DNA of 64,000 nucleotides from Tipula vernalis (lineage: Eukaryota; Arthropoda; Insecta; Diptera; Tipulidae). The position numbers and the translations under genes were made by a program. The notes beneath the pieces were generated by a model, which saw nothing but the letters and a program-made list of their open reading frames with translations, did not search any database and was not told the origin of the DNA. Below are positions 1 through 12,774 of the stretch, piece after piece; positions within the stretch are counted from its first letter, which is position 1, and every line of letters begins with the position of its first letter. Location of the stretch: the NCBI GenBank assembly GCA_958295665.1, contig OY282558.1:187652015-187716014 (forward strand), read 5' to 3'.

Positions 1-90
1 AGCGATAACGGCACTAATTTTGTAGGCGCTGCCAATGAGATCAAATATTTTCAGCCACTCTTGTCAAAAGGCGAACAACTGCAAAACTAA
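1..90 (+). pseudogene. BEL/Pao integrase core fragment
   Basis: The first ~30 codons read SDNGTNFVGA followed by an alpha-helical stretch and a stop. SDNGTNFVGA is the characteristic segment around the second catalytic Asp of BEL/Pao integrases. Nothing recognisable continues after the stop, and the 5' side is cut by the window edge, so this is the tail of a broken retrotransposon copy. The rest of the region to about 890 shows no gene. Confidence 0.7.
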
Positions 91-890
91 GATATCTTTG
101 ATTTCTTTCTTTTATAATCGTCAATAAAAAAAAACCAGTAATCAAGATAATTTAAACAACGGTACATTGTCATTTAGTACACCTGCGAAAAGTGTCAAGG
201 ACCACATATTGTTGTACATTATGCGCTTAAGTTAAAAATTAGTAGTTCGGAACTAATTAATAGTTATATGTTAAACGCTTAATGACATAATTTTCAACAA
301 ATATTGAAAAACCCTAGTCATTATTCTATCTTCTAAAACTCATTTTTTAGTAACTTTTTCTTTAAATTCAACAAATCACATTTTGGCTCGGCATTTTATT
401 CATAACTTCAATTCGGCGCTAAAAGAGTTCAATAATTTAGTATCTCAATCATGTGGTATAATGCTGTTAAACACTCCAAATAAGATTGTGCGTGGTTCGA
501 AAAGTCGTCATACCATTTTTCAAATTATGGGTTTATTTCCAAAACTTGTTTTACCAAATTAGACAAAAAGCACATTTGGCAGAGATATATATAAATAAAA
601 AAAAATCGTCATTAATATCAAACTGCAAGATTTATGAATTTGCGTCGATGAATTGGAAGCATTGACCTGACCGTTTTCACAAAACGAAATTACGTACACA
701 TTTTTTTCATTTGGTTGGTTTACATGACAGGCAAAATGAATGCTTCCCATTAAAGAGAACGACTTAACTCCGAAATAATGCGACGAAGTATTAACTGATT
801 TTGGTTCTGAGGAAGCTTTCAAGGTTCTGATTTCAGAAAGAAATGCCACAATGCTCCCTCACCTAACTTTATCACATCATCGCTTACGTA
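91..890. other. no gene seen
   Basis: AT-rich DNA with short open frames on both strands that lack any family signature and contain no splice-supported exons. It ends in the promoter of the lectin gene. Confidence 0.5.
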
Positions 891-896
891 TTATTG

Positions 897-930
897 TATA
901 TATAAGTAGAAAAAAAACAGAAAATCAGCA
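897..930 (+). promoter_or_regulatory. core promoter of lectin gene: TATA box and initiator
   Basis: TATATAAG occupies 897-904. About 28 bases downstream, TCAGCA at 925-930 resembles an arthropod initiator (TCAGTY). The ATG follows at 959, giving a short ~30-base leader. Spacing fits a focused RNA polymerase II promoter. Transcription start is inferred, not shown. Confidence 0.6.
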
Positions 931-958
931 GAACTGTTGAGTTTACTTTAAATACAAA

Positions 959-1495
959 ATGAAGAGCTTAATTGTACTTTTTACAGTCATAATCGCTGCG
1001 CAAGTCAACGGTGGCGTATATCACAAAGCTAATGGCACAAACTATTGGTTAAGTACTCCATTGGTGGCTAATTATCACGAAGCTTATCGCCACTGTGCAT
1101 TAAATGGTATGTATTTGGTGTCAATTCACACACAAATTAATCATAATGCTCTTATGGAGGCGATAAACATTTTTAAGACAACTATCTCCGAGAAGGCTCA
1201 TATCTGGACCAGTGGAACAAATTTGGGTTATCCGGCGCTTGAATTTTATTGGGCAGAGACAGGTTATCCAATATCTTTCTCGAATTGGAACCGCAACCAA
1301 GCTAGGAGTAATGAAAACGGACGTTGCATTTTATTAATTGGATCTGATACACGGCAATATCTATGGGAAGATTTACCATGCCTTCATGTTCATCACTTTA
1401 TTTGTGAAGATAGAATCCAACTTCCTAACGTAAAAGGTACCGGTTGTGGTGAAGACAACAAAAAATTAACGTTAAAGAGATTAAAAAATGTTTAA
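959..1495 (+). CDS. secreted C-type lectin domain protein
   Basis: A single-exon 178-residue protein. Residues 1-18 form a hydrophobic signal peptide (MKSLIVLFTVIIAAQVNG), so the product is secreted. A C-type lectin fold covers residues ~27-151: the four conserved cysteines are C46, C123, C141 and C149, which in this family pair C46-C149 and C123-C141; WED at 136-138 stands where the WND calcium/sugar motif usually is. The EPN/QPD motif expected near 114-118 is absent (QARSN), so ordinary mannose/galactose binding is doubtful. A basic tail of ~27 residues with an extra Cys (C163) follows. The length and intronless form match fly lectins of the galactose-lectin/accessory-gland type. A role in immunity or reproduction is inference only. 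A TATA box and a polyadenylation signal flank it. Confidence 0.88.
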   Translation: MKSLIVLFTVIIAAQVNGGVYHKANGTNYWLSTPLVANYHEAYRHCALNGMYLVSIHTQINHNALMEAINIFKTTISEKAHIWTSGTNLGYPALEFYWAETGYPISFSNWNRNQARSNENGRCILLIGSDTRQYLWEDLPCLHVHHFICEDRIQLPNVKGTGCGEDNKKLTLKRLKNV

Positions 1496-1612
1496 CAGTT
1501 GTATACAGTTTATTGTGATCGTTTAAATTTATTGGTCATTTAATGAAAATAATTTCAGACATTATGTTATAATATTGCAGCTTGCTAATCACAATTTCTA
1601 TAAAAGTATGCA

Positions 1613-1618
1613 AATAAA
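1613..1618 (+). terminator. polyadenylation signal of lectin gene
   Basis: AATAAA lies ~118 bases after the lectin stop codon, within AT-rich sequence typical of insect 3' UTRs. Alternative AATAA-type hexamers follow within 50 bases. Confidence 0.55.
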
Positions 1619-2769
1619 TATTTTAAAATTAAAAACAATATAAATAATGAAACAGTGACTCTTTTAATATAAAAAATGAAACAGTGACTCACTTTAAAAT
1701 TTGGTCGTTAAAAATGTTTATAGGTAGTACAAATATGAATCTCAGAGTGTGGGTATAATTAAAATTTAAGACTTATTTGAATTGACTTGAAAATGGTTGC
1801 ATACGTGTTGACTAAAGACTGCATGCAATATACCATATGAATATGACATACCGACAAAGTCAAAATATTGAGTGTGTTTCTAGTGTATACAGAACAAGTA
1901 GACAAAAATAAAATAAACGAAAAGTAATGATGAATTAATGTTGGCGGAGAGGAATTTTGGGTATTAATAATCAATTTTAAATGTAGGCGAAGTTAGATAT
2001 TTTGGTATTATTGGTGATAATTTGTAGACCAAATCAATAATGATAATGATGTTTTGATTTTCTGGTAAATGCGAACTAATTCATACAGTGTTAAAAGAAA
2101 TGTACACTCAGTTAATTTGATGGCCTTGCCGTGCACGGCAGAATGGTTAGTAATTTGTTAAAACTGGTTGCCCAAAGGGTGAACCTAAAAACGGTCATAC
2201 CCAGACCGGCTGGCGAACAAGGCTCTGAGCTAGTCACTTTTTAAAAGCAAAATAAGAGAGGCTCAAATTAGGCCTACGAATAAAGTATTAAGCCAGACGT
2301 CAGTTCGATGTAGCAAGCCTCCTCTCTCAACTTACACAGACTAAAATTTTTTATCGGTTTCTTACGACTATTGATTGATACGGCAGTAAACGATTCGGGA
2401 CCGATACGCAGGAACCTACATGATCGAAAAAGAAGATTGATGAAGTTTTTACAATTCCTAACAACTTTGGAAATGTTCAAAGGACGCCCTATTTTGGTCA
2501 TAAGCTCATTTACAAAATGGCATGCTAAAAAAGATGGAAGATATAATTTAAAAAGCAGCGCATTTATAGATCGGCCAGCCGTTAAATGAGGACTGAGGCT
2601 GAGGACTTATTTTTTCAGATTTAATCTCTTGGTTGGGGCAGCACAGCTTTGGAGTATTCCAAATACACCTTCCTCATTGTAAATTAGAATTGAAAAAAAA
2701 AAAAATACAAAAAATTAAATAAACAATTCAGGCTATGCCAAGCTCGCTTCTACGTTTAGTAGTGGGGAG
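1619..2769. other. no gene seen
   Basis: No recognisable coding sequence. There is a near-duplicate ~25-base phrase (ATAATGAAACAGTGACTC region, ~1645-1690) and an A-rich run at ~2690-2706. Short ORFs at 2274-2589 on both strands have no family signature. Confidence 0.5.
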
Positions 2770-3635
2770 AGTGCCCTGTGGCTACCGGATGTTCTTCTTC
2801 TACACATGCCTCATATGCCCCAGTTGACTGCGATCAGTACGCCGCTCCAAAATACTATATGAATCATGATCGCAAGAAATTCATTCTGCTCAAGCGTTGC
2901 GATTTGATTTTCTAAATCCCTTATTGTTGGCGCCATCAGTAACTTGATTTGCTGATATTCTATAGTCTTGTTCTGGATTTGCGCATTGAATTCCTTTAGA
3001 TTCTCTCCTCCGTGTAGCAGACCGGGTGAATTCTGAAATGCCATACTGATGTTGCTGTGAGCTATTCCAGTGGCTATGATTAGTGACTCAGCATCCATTA
3101 GCATGCCTCCTGGGCTTATCTCCACTAGCCCGGATCCATGGAACTTGAGCGGTTGAATATCCACTGGTTTGGGGTGTGAAGCTTGATCCAGTGGTTGGTT
3201 ATATTTACTGCTCTGCTATTGCACATGGTATTGATTTCGCGCGGCTAATTCGCATTTTCGTTGGTCGGCCATTGTATTCTTAATTGGCGAAAGTTTGCAC
3301 AGAAATTGGGTTGGTTGGAAAACTTGGCAGCGGTTCACATGTTGCGTGTAGTCCTACATGAAAGAAAGCGTTAATGTGAGTTTAATAATTATACTCTGAT
3401 GTGCTACTCTGGTTCGTGTTTTCATGCTTTGGTACACGTGAGTAAAGTCGTGGAGGTTGTGTCCCGGGATGGTAATGGAGGCCGGCACGTGCTGCCGAAT
3501 TAACTGCAGCTCCCTGTTTAACTGAGCTGGTGTAAGTATAGCTGGGTGTATGATTCCACGATGAGCATCATAAGCCACGTCAAGCATACCCTGTTGGGTA
3601 TCCTCCAGATTAGTATGTTAAGTAGTATCGACCGA
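2770..3635 (-). pseudogene. BEL/Pao-like element: env C-terminal half (endogenous retroviral remnant)
   Basis: Minus-strand open frames at 3587-3354 and 3164-2811 resemble the middle and end of the fusion-type envelope proteins of insect retroelements (related to baculovirus F proteins). The first has a motif AHRGIIHPAILTP followed by a helix; the last contains a C-terminal hydrophobic membrane span (near 2815-2880). The frames are not continuous, so the gene is dead. It is the continuation of the env fragment at 13220-13938, from which it was separated by the Foldback insertion. No clear LTR was found at the 3' side; this end of the element is lost or too decayed. Confidence 0.7.
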
Positions 3636-3644
3636 ACTCTGTCC
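3636..3644. repeat. 9-bp target site duplication, left copy
   Basis: ACTCTGTCC immediately precedes the first base of the inverted repeat and is repeated exactly at 13211-13219. A 9-bp duplication is the size known for Drosophila Foldback elements. Confidence 0.9.
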
Positions 3645-4110
3645 ATGAGTGTGAAGTTTATGCTAAAAAAAATAACAAAAAATTACACTGTTAAATTAGC
3701 TATTTTCCAATTGGAATTTAAATGATATGAAAATTTAAATTTTTTGTAATTTTGGATTTTTAGTACCACCAAACAGATTCTTTTCATCAGAAAACAAGTT
3801 CTTTTTATCCTTTTCAGATAAGTGGACCATCTGTTTATATCGTTAACCAAAAGCATCCAATTGTGTTGAACATTACTATATTTCAGATAATTTAAAAGTT
3901 GACTGAATTTTGATGGTTTAAATAATTATTTAGTCCCGATCCTGGAAATGTTTTGAAGGCCCCGAACATTTCTCAGAATAGCTAAGCCATATAGCGGTCA
4001 ATGTCACCAAGCCGATCCAATTATGATGAACTATAATATATTTCACAGTTTTTGGAATTACAAATAATTTTTTCATTATTTAAAAGTTTTATATCGCCGA
4101 CCGCAGAGTT
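3645..4110 (+). repeat. Foldback left terminal domain
   Basis: About 450 bp of non-tandem terminal sequence, nearly identical in reverse complement to 12775-13210; differences are scattered substitutions and poly-A length. Its inner end already resembles the 161-bp unit in diverged form (~4010-4110), suggesting that the repeats arose by amplification of the subterminal DNA. Confidence 0.88.
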
Positions 4111-7100
4111 GTCCACAAGATCTTGCCCATATTTTCGGATAACTTGGACATGTGCCAGTCTACGTGGTTAACCTTATCCAATTGTGATGAACTATACTAT
4201 ACTTCACAGAATTTCGAATTTTTAATAATTTTATTAGTTTTATAAATTGTTGTATCTCTGATCAAAGAGATGTCCACAAGGTCTGGCCTATATTTTTGGA
4301 TAACTTGAACATGTGCCAGTCTACTTGGTCAATCTTATTCAATTGTGATGAACTATACTATACTTCACAGAATTTAGAATTTTTAATAATTTTATTAGTT
4401 TTATAAATTGTTATATGTCCGATCACAGAGATGTCCACAAGGTCTGGCCTATATTTTTGGATAACTTGACCATATGCCAGCGTACGTGGTCAATCTTATT
4501 CAATTGTGATGAACTATACTATATTTCACAGAATTTCGAATTTTTAATAATTTTATTAGTTTTATAAATTGTTGTATCTCTGATCACAGAGATGTCCACA
4601 AGGTCTGGCCTATAGTTTTGGATAACTTGACCATGTGCCAGTCTACTTGGGCAATCTTATTCAATTGTGATGAACTATACTATACTTCACAGAATTTCGA
4701 ATTTTTAATAATTTTATTAGTTTTATAAATTTTTGTATCTCCGATCACAGAGATGTCCACAAGGTCTGGCCTATATTTTTGGATAACTTGACCATGTGCC
4801 AGTCTACTTGGTCAATCTTATTCAATTGTGATGAACTATACTATACTTCACAGAATTTAGAATTTTTAATAATTTTATTAGTTTTATAAATTGTTGTATC
4901 TCCGATCACAGAGATGTCCACAAGGTCTGGCCTATATTTTTGGATAACTTGATCATATGGTAGCTTCTTGGTGAATCTTATTCAATTGTGATGAACTATA
5001 CTATACTTCACAGAATTTCGAATTTTTCATAATTTTATTAGTTTTATAAATTGTTGTATCTCTGATCACAAAGATGTCCACAAGGTCTGGACTATATTTT
5101 TGGGTAACTTGACCATGTGCCAGTCTACTTGGTCAATCTTATTCAATTGTGACGAACTATACTATACTTCACAGAATCTAGAATTTTTAATAATTTTATT
5201 AGTTTTATAAATTTTTGTATCTCTGATCACAAGGTCAGGCCTATATTTTTAAATAACTTGATCATATGCCAGTCTACGTGTTCAATCTTATTCAATTGTG
5301 ATGAACTATACTATACTTCACAGAATTTAGAATTTTTAATAATTTTATTAGTTTTATAAATTGTTGTATCTCTGATCACAGAGATGTCCACAAAGTCTGG
5401 CCTATATTTTCGGATAACTTGACCATATGCCAGTCTACGTGGTCAATCTTAATCAATTGTGATGAACTATACTATACTTCACAGAATTTCGAATTTTTAA
5501 TAATTTTATTAGTTTTATAAATTGTTGTATCTCCGATCACAGAGATGTCCACAAGGTCTGGCCTATATTTTTGAATAACTTGACCATATGCCAGTCTACG
5601 TGGTCAATCTTATTCAATTGTGATGAACTATACTATACTTCACAGAATTTCGATTTTTTAATAATTTTATTAGTTTTATAAATTGTTGTATCTCTGATCA
5701 CAGAGATGTCCACAAGGTCTGGCCAATATTTTTGGATAACTTGACCATGTGCCAGTGTACTTGGTCAATCCTATTCAATTGTGATGAACTATACTATACT
5801 TCACAGAATTTCGAATTTTTAATAATTTTATTAGTTTTATAAATTTTTGTATCTCTGATCACAGAGATGTCCACAAGGTCTGGCCTATATTTTTGGATAA
5901 CTTGACCATGTGCCAGTCTACTTGGTCAATCTTATTCAATTGTGATGAACTATACTATACTTCACAGAATTTCGATTTTTTAATAATTTTATTAGTTTTA
6001 TAAATTGTTGTATCTCTGATCACAGAGATGTCCACAAGGTCTCGCCAATATTTTTGGATAACTTGACTATGTGTAAGTGTACTTGGTCAATCTTATTCAA
6101 TTGTGATGAACTGTACTATACTTCACAGAATTTCGAATTTTTAATAATTTTATTAGTTTTATAAATTGTTGTATCTCTGATCACAGAGATGTCCACAAGG
6201 TCTGGCCTATATTTTTGGATAACTTGACGATGTGCCAGTCTACTTGGTCAATCTTATTCAATTGTGATGAACTATACTATACTTCACAGAATTTCGAATT
6301 TTTAATAATTTTATTAGTTTTATAAATTGTTGTATCTCTGATCACAGAGATGTCCACAAGGTCTGGCCAATATTTTTGGATAACTTGACCATGTGCCAGT
6401 GTACTTGGTCAATCTTATTCAATTGTGATGAACTATACTATACTTCACAGAATTTAGAATTTTTAATAATTTTATTAGTTTTATAAATTTTTGTATCTCT
6501 GATCACAGAGATGTCCACAAAGTCTGGCCTATATTTTCGGATAACTTGACCATATGCCAGTCTACGTGGTCAATCTTAATCAATTGTGATGAACTATACT
6601 ATACTTCACAGAATTTCGAATTTTTAATAATTTTATTAGTTTTATAAATTGTTGTATCTCCGATCACAGAGATGTCCACAAGGTCTGGCCCATATTTTTG
6701 GATAACTTGACCATGTGCCAGTCTACATGGTCAATCTTATTCAATTGTGATGAACTATACTATACTTCACAGAATTTCGAATTTTCAATAATTTTATTAG
6801 TTTTATAAATTTTTGTATCTCTGATCACAAGGTCATGCCTGTATTTTCGGATAACTTGGCTAAATGTTAGCCTACATGGTCAATCTTATTCAATTGTGAT
6901 GAACTATACTATACTTCACCGAATTTAGAATTTTTAATAATATTATTAGTTTTATAAATTTTTGTATCTCCGATCACAGAGATGTCCACAAGGTCTGGCT
7001 TATATTTTTGGATAACTTGACCATATTTCAGTCTACGTGGTCAATCTTATTGAATTGTGATGAACTATATTATATTCTTAACAGAATTTAGAATTTTTAA

Positions 7101-7153
7101 TAATTTTATTGGTTTTAAAAATTGTTGTATCTCCGATCACACAGTTGTCCACA
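4111..7153 (+). repeat. 161-bp tandem array, left arm (~19 units)
   Basis: Starts of the phrase ACTATACTAT fall at 4191, 4352, 4513, 4674 and 4835, giving a 161-bp period. Each unit contains GATGTCCACAAGGTCTGGCC and a CTGATCACAGAGAT block with local dyad symmetry. Some units (e.g. ~5220, ~6820) lack ~13 bp, giving a ~148-bp variant. The orientation flips abruptly near 7153 inside a GTCCACAA motif. Confidence 0.92.
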
Positions 7154-10100
7154 AATTATTAAAAATTCTAAATTTTGTGAAGTATAGTATAGTTCATTAC
7201 AATTGAATAAGATTGACTACGTAGACTATCATATTGCCAAGTTACTAAAAAATATAGACAATACCTTGTGGACATCTCTGTGATCGGAGATACAATTTTT
7301 AAAACAATAAAATTATTAAAAAATCGAAATTCTGTGAAGTATAGTATAGTTCATCACAATTGAATAAGATTGACCACGTAGACTGGCATATGGTCCAGTT
7401 ATCCAAAAATATAGGCCAGACCTTGTGGACATCTCTGTGATCAGAGATACAAAAATTTATAAAACTAATAAAATTATTAAAAATTCGAAAATCTGTGAAG
7501 TATAGTATAATTCATCACAATTGAATAAGATTGACCAAGTACACTAACACATAGTCAAGTTATCCAAAAATATAGGCCAGACCTTGTGGACATCTCTGTG
7601 ATCAGAGATACAACAATTTATAAAACTAATAAAATTATTAAAAAATCGAAATTCTGTGAAGTATAGTATAGTTCATCACAATTGAATAAGATTGACCACG
7701 TAGACTGGCATATGGTCAAGTTATCCAAAAATATAGGCCAGACCTTGTGGACATCTCTGTGATCAGAGATACAAAAATTTATAAAACTAATAAAATTATT
7801 AAAAATTCGAAATTCTGTGAAGTATAGTATAGTTCATCACAATTGAATAGGATTGACCAAGTACACTGGCACATGGTCAAGTTATCCAAAAATATTGGCC
7901 AGACCTTGTGGACATCTCTGTGATCAGAGATACAAAAATTTATAAAACTAATATAATTATTAAAAATTCTAAATTCTGTGAAGTATAGTATAGTTCATCA
8001 CAATTGAATAAGATTGACCAACTAGACTGGCACATGGTCAAGTTATCCAAAAATATAGGCCAGACCTTGTGGACATCTTTGTGATCAGAGATACAACAAT
8101 TTATAAAACTAATAAAATTATGAAAAATTCGAAATTCTGTGAAGTATAGTATAGTTCATCACAATTGAATAAGATTCATTAAGTACACTAACACATGGTC
8201 AAGTTATCCAAAAATATTGGCCAGACCTTGTGGACATCTCTGTGATCAGAGATACAACAATTTATAAAACTAATAAAATTATTAAAAAATCGAAATTCTG
8301 TGAAGTATAGTATAGTTCATCACAATTGAATAAGATTGACCACGTAGACTGGCATATGGTCAAGTTATCCAAAAATATAGGCCAGACCTTGTGGACATCT
8401 CTGTGATCAGAGATACAAAAATTTATAAAACTAATAAAATTATTAAAAAATCGAAATTCTGTGAAGTATAGTATAGTTCATCACAATTGAATAAGATTGA
8501 CCACGTAGACTGGCATATGATCAAGTTATCCAAAAATATAGGCCTGACCTTGTGGACATCTCTGTGATCAGAGATACAAAAATTTATAAAACTAATATAA
8601 TTAATAAAAATTCTAAATTCTGTGAAGTATAGTATAGTTCATCACAATTGAATAAGATTGACCAAGTAGACTGGCACATGGTCAAGTTATCCAAAAATAT
8701 AGGCCAGACCTTGTGGACATCTTTGTGATCAGAGATACAACTATTTATAAAACTAATAAAATTATGAAAAATTCGAAATTCTGTGAAGTATAGTATAGTT
8801 CATCACAATTGAATAAGATTCATTAAGTAGACTAACACATGGTCAAGTTATCCAAAAATATTGGCCAGACCTTGTGGACATCTCTGTGATCAGAGATACA
8901 ACAATTTATAAAACTAATAAAATTATTAAAAAATCGAAATTCTGTGAAGTATAGTATAGTTCATCATAATTGAATAAGATTGACCAAGTAGACTGGCACA
9001 TGGTCAAGTTATCCAAAAATATAGGCCAGACCTTGTGGACATCTCTGTGATCAGAGATACAAACATTTATAAAACTAATAAAATTATTAAAAATTCGAAA
9101 TTCTGTGAAGTATAGTATAGTTCATCACAATTGAATAGGATTGACCAAGTACACTGGCACATGGTCAAGTTATCCAAAAATATTGGCCAGACCTTGTGGA
9201 CATCTCTGTGATCAGAGATACAACAATTTATAAAACTAATAAAATTATTAAAAAATCGAAATTCTGCGAAGTATAGTATAGTTCATCACAATTGAATAAG
9301 ATTGACCACGTAGACTGGCATATGGTTAAGTTATTCAAAAATATAGGCCAGACCTTGTGGACATCCCTGTGATCGGAGATACAACAATTTATAAAACTAA
9401 TAAAATTATTAAAAATTCTAAATTCTGTGAAGTATAGTATAGTTCATCACAATTGATTAAGATTGACCACGTAGACTGGCATATGGTCAAGTTATCCGAA
9501 AATATAGGCCAGACTTTGTGGACATCTCTGTGATCGGAGATACAACAATTTATAAAACTAATAAAATTATTAAAAATTCTAAATTCTGTGAAGTATAGTA
9601 TAGTTCATCACAATTGAATAAGATTGACCACGTAGACTGGCATATGATCAAGTTATCCAAAAATATAGGCCTGACCTTGTGGACATCTCTGTGATCAGAG
9701 ATACAAAAATTTATAAAACTAATATAATTATTAAAAATTCTAAATTCTGTGAAGTATAGTATAGTTCATCACAATTGAATAAGATTGACCAAGTAGACTG
9801 GCACATGGTCAAGTTATCCAAAAATATAGGCCAGACCTTGTGGACATCTCTGTGATCAGAGATACAAACATTTATAAAACTAATAAAATTATTAAAAATT
9901 CTAAATTCTGTGAAGTATAGTATAGTTCATCACAATTGAATAAGATTGACCAAGTACACTTACACATAGTCAAGTTATCCAAAAATATTGGCCAGACCTT
10001 GTGGACATCTCTGTGATCAGAGATACAACAATTTATAAAACTAATAAAATTATTAAAAATTCGAAATTCTGTGAAGTATAGTATAGTTCATCACAATTGA

Positions 10101-12774
10101 ATAAGATTGACCAAGTAGACTGGCACATGTTCAAGTTATCCAAAAATATAGGCCAGACCTTGTGGACATCTCTGTGATCAGAGATACAACAATTTATAAA
10201 ACTAATAAAATTATTAAAAAATCGAAATTCTGTGAAGTATAGTATAGTTCATCACAATTGAATAAGATTGACCAAGTAGACTGGCACATGTTCAAGTTAT
10301 CCAAAAATATAGGCCAGACCTTGTGGACATCTCTTTGATCAGAGATACAACAATTTATAAAACTAATAAAATTATTAAAAATTCGAAATTCTGTGAAGTA
10401 TAGTATAATTCATCACAATTGAATAAGATTGACCAAGTACACTAACACATAGTCAAGTTATCCAAAAATATAGGCCAGACCTTGTGGACATCTCTGTGAT
10501 CAGAGATACAACAATTTATAAAACTAATAAAATTATTAAAAAATCGAAATTCTGTGAAGTATAGTATAGTTCATCACAATTATATAAGATTGACCACGTA
10601 GACTGGCATATGGTCAAGTTATCCAAAAATATAGGCCAGACCTTGTGGACATCTCTGTGATCAGAGATACAAAAATTTATAAAACTAATAAAATTATAAA
10701 AAATCGAAATTCTGTGAAGTATAGTATAGTTCATCACAATTCAATAAGATTGACCACGTAGACTGGCATATGATCAAGTTATCCAAAAATATAGGCCTGA
10801 CCTTGTGGACATCTCTGTGATCAGAGATACAAAAATTTATAAAACTAATATAATTATTAAAAATTCTAAATTCTGTGAAGTATAGTATAGTTCATCACAA
10901 TTGAATAAGATTGACCAAGTAGACTGGCACATGGTCAAGTTATCCAAAAATATAGGCCAGACCTTGTGGACATCTTTGTGATCAGAGATACAACAATTTA
11001 TAAAACTAATAAAATTATGAAAAATTCGAAATTCTGTGAAGTATAGTATAGTTCATCACAATTGAATAAGATTCATTAAGTACACTAACACATGGTCAAG
11101 TTATCCAAAAATATTGGCCAGACCTTGTGGACATCTCTGTGATCAGAGATACAACAATTTATAAAACTAATAAAATTATTAAAAAATCGAAATTCTGTGA
11201 AGTATAGTATAGTTCATCATAATTGAATAAGATTGACCAAGTAGACTGGCACATGGTCAAGTTATCCAAAAATATAGGCCAGACCTTGTGGACATCTCTG
11301 TGATCAGAGATACAAACATTTATAAAACTAATAAAATTATTAAAAATTCTAAATTCTGTGAAGTATAGTATAGTTCATCACAATTGAATAAGATTGACCA
11401 AGTACACTTACACATAGTCAAGTTATCCAAAAATATTGGCCAGACCTTGTGGACATCTCTGTGATCAGAGATACAAAAATTTATAAAACTAATAAAATTA
11501 TTAAAAATTCGAAATTCTGTGAAGTATAGTATAGTTCATCACAATTGAATAGGATTGACCAAGTACACTGGCACATGGTCAAGTTATCCAAAAATATTGG
11601 CCAGACCTTGTGGACATCTCTGTGATCAGAGATACAACAATTTATAAAACTAATAAAATTATTAAAAAATCGAAATTCTGCGAAGTATAGTATAGTTCAT
11701 CACAATTGAATAAGATTGACCACGTAGACTGGCATATGGTCAAGTTATTCAAAAATATAGGCCAGACCTTGTGGACATCCCTGTGATCGGAGATACAACA
11801 ATTTATAAAACTAATAAAATTATTAAAAATTCTAAATTCTGTGAAGTATAGTATAGTTCATCACAATTGATTAAGATTGACCACGTAGACTGGCATATGG
11901 TCAAGTTATCCGAAAATATAGGCCAGACTTTGTGGACATCTCTGTGATCGGAGATACAACAATTTATAAAACTAATACAATTATTAAAAAATCGAAATTC
12001 TGTGAAGTATAGTATAGTTCATCACAATTGAATAAGATTGACCACGTAGACTGGCATATGGTCAAGTTATCCAAAAATATAGGCCAGTCCTTGTGGACAT
12101 CTCTGTGATCAGAGATACAAAAATTTATAAAACTAATAAAATTATTAAAAATTCGAAATTCTGTGAAGTATAGTATAGTTCATCACAATTGAATAGGATT
12201 GACCAAGTACACTGGCACATGGTCAAGTTATCCAAAAATATTGGCCAGACCTTGTGGACATCTCTGTGATCAGAGATACAACAATTTATAAAACTAATAA
12301 AATTATTAAAAAATCGAAATTCTGTGAAGTATAGTTTAGTTCATCACAATTGAATAAGATTGACCAAGTAGACTGGCACATGTTCAAGTTATCCAAAAAT
12401 ATTGGCCAGACCTTGTGGACATCTCTGTGATCAGAGATACAACAATTTATAAAACTAATAAAATTATTAAAAAATCGAAATTCTGTGAAGTATAGTATAG
12501 TTCATCACAATTGAATAAGATTGACCAAGTAGACTGGCACATGTTCAAGTTATCCAAAAATATAGGCCAGACCTTGTGGACATCTCTTTGATCAGAGATA
12601 CAACAATTTATAAAACTAATAAAATTATTAAAAATTCGAAATTCTGTGAAGTATAGTATAGTTCATCACAATTGGATAAGGTTAACCACGTAGACTGGCA
12701 CATGGCCAAGTTATCCGAAAATATGGGCAAGATCTTGTGGACAACTCTGCTGTCGGCGATATAAAACTTTTAAA
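7154..12774 (-). repeat. 161-bp tandem array, right arm (~35 units)
   Basis: The same unit in reverse orientation, about 5.6 kb. It is longer than the left arm. Variant units recur in blocks: for example the variant with TTCTGCGAAG at 9263 recurs at 11677, 2414 bp away, i.e. 15 units, showing block duplication inside the arm. Confidence 0.92.

Noticed and set aside
559..849. 96-codon minus-strand frame upstream of the lectin
   Set aside because: No signature, divergent composition, lies in the promoter flank.
10516..10737. Open frame of 73 codons in the 161-bp array
   Set aside because: Arises from repeat composition; other units carry stops and no family signature.
4111..12774. Regularly spaced repeats reminiscent of a CRISPR array
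   Set aside because: Period 161 bp with no unique spacers, opposed arms and insect context; a Foldback tandem array explains it.
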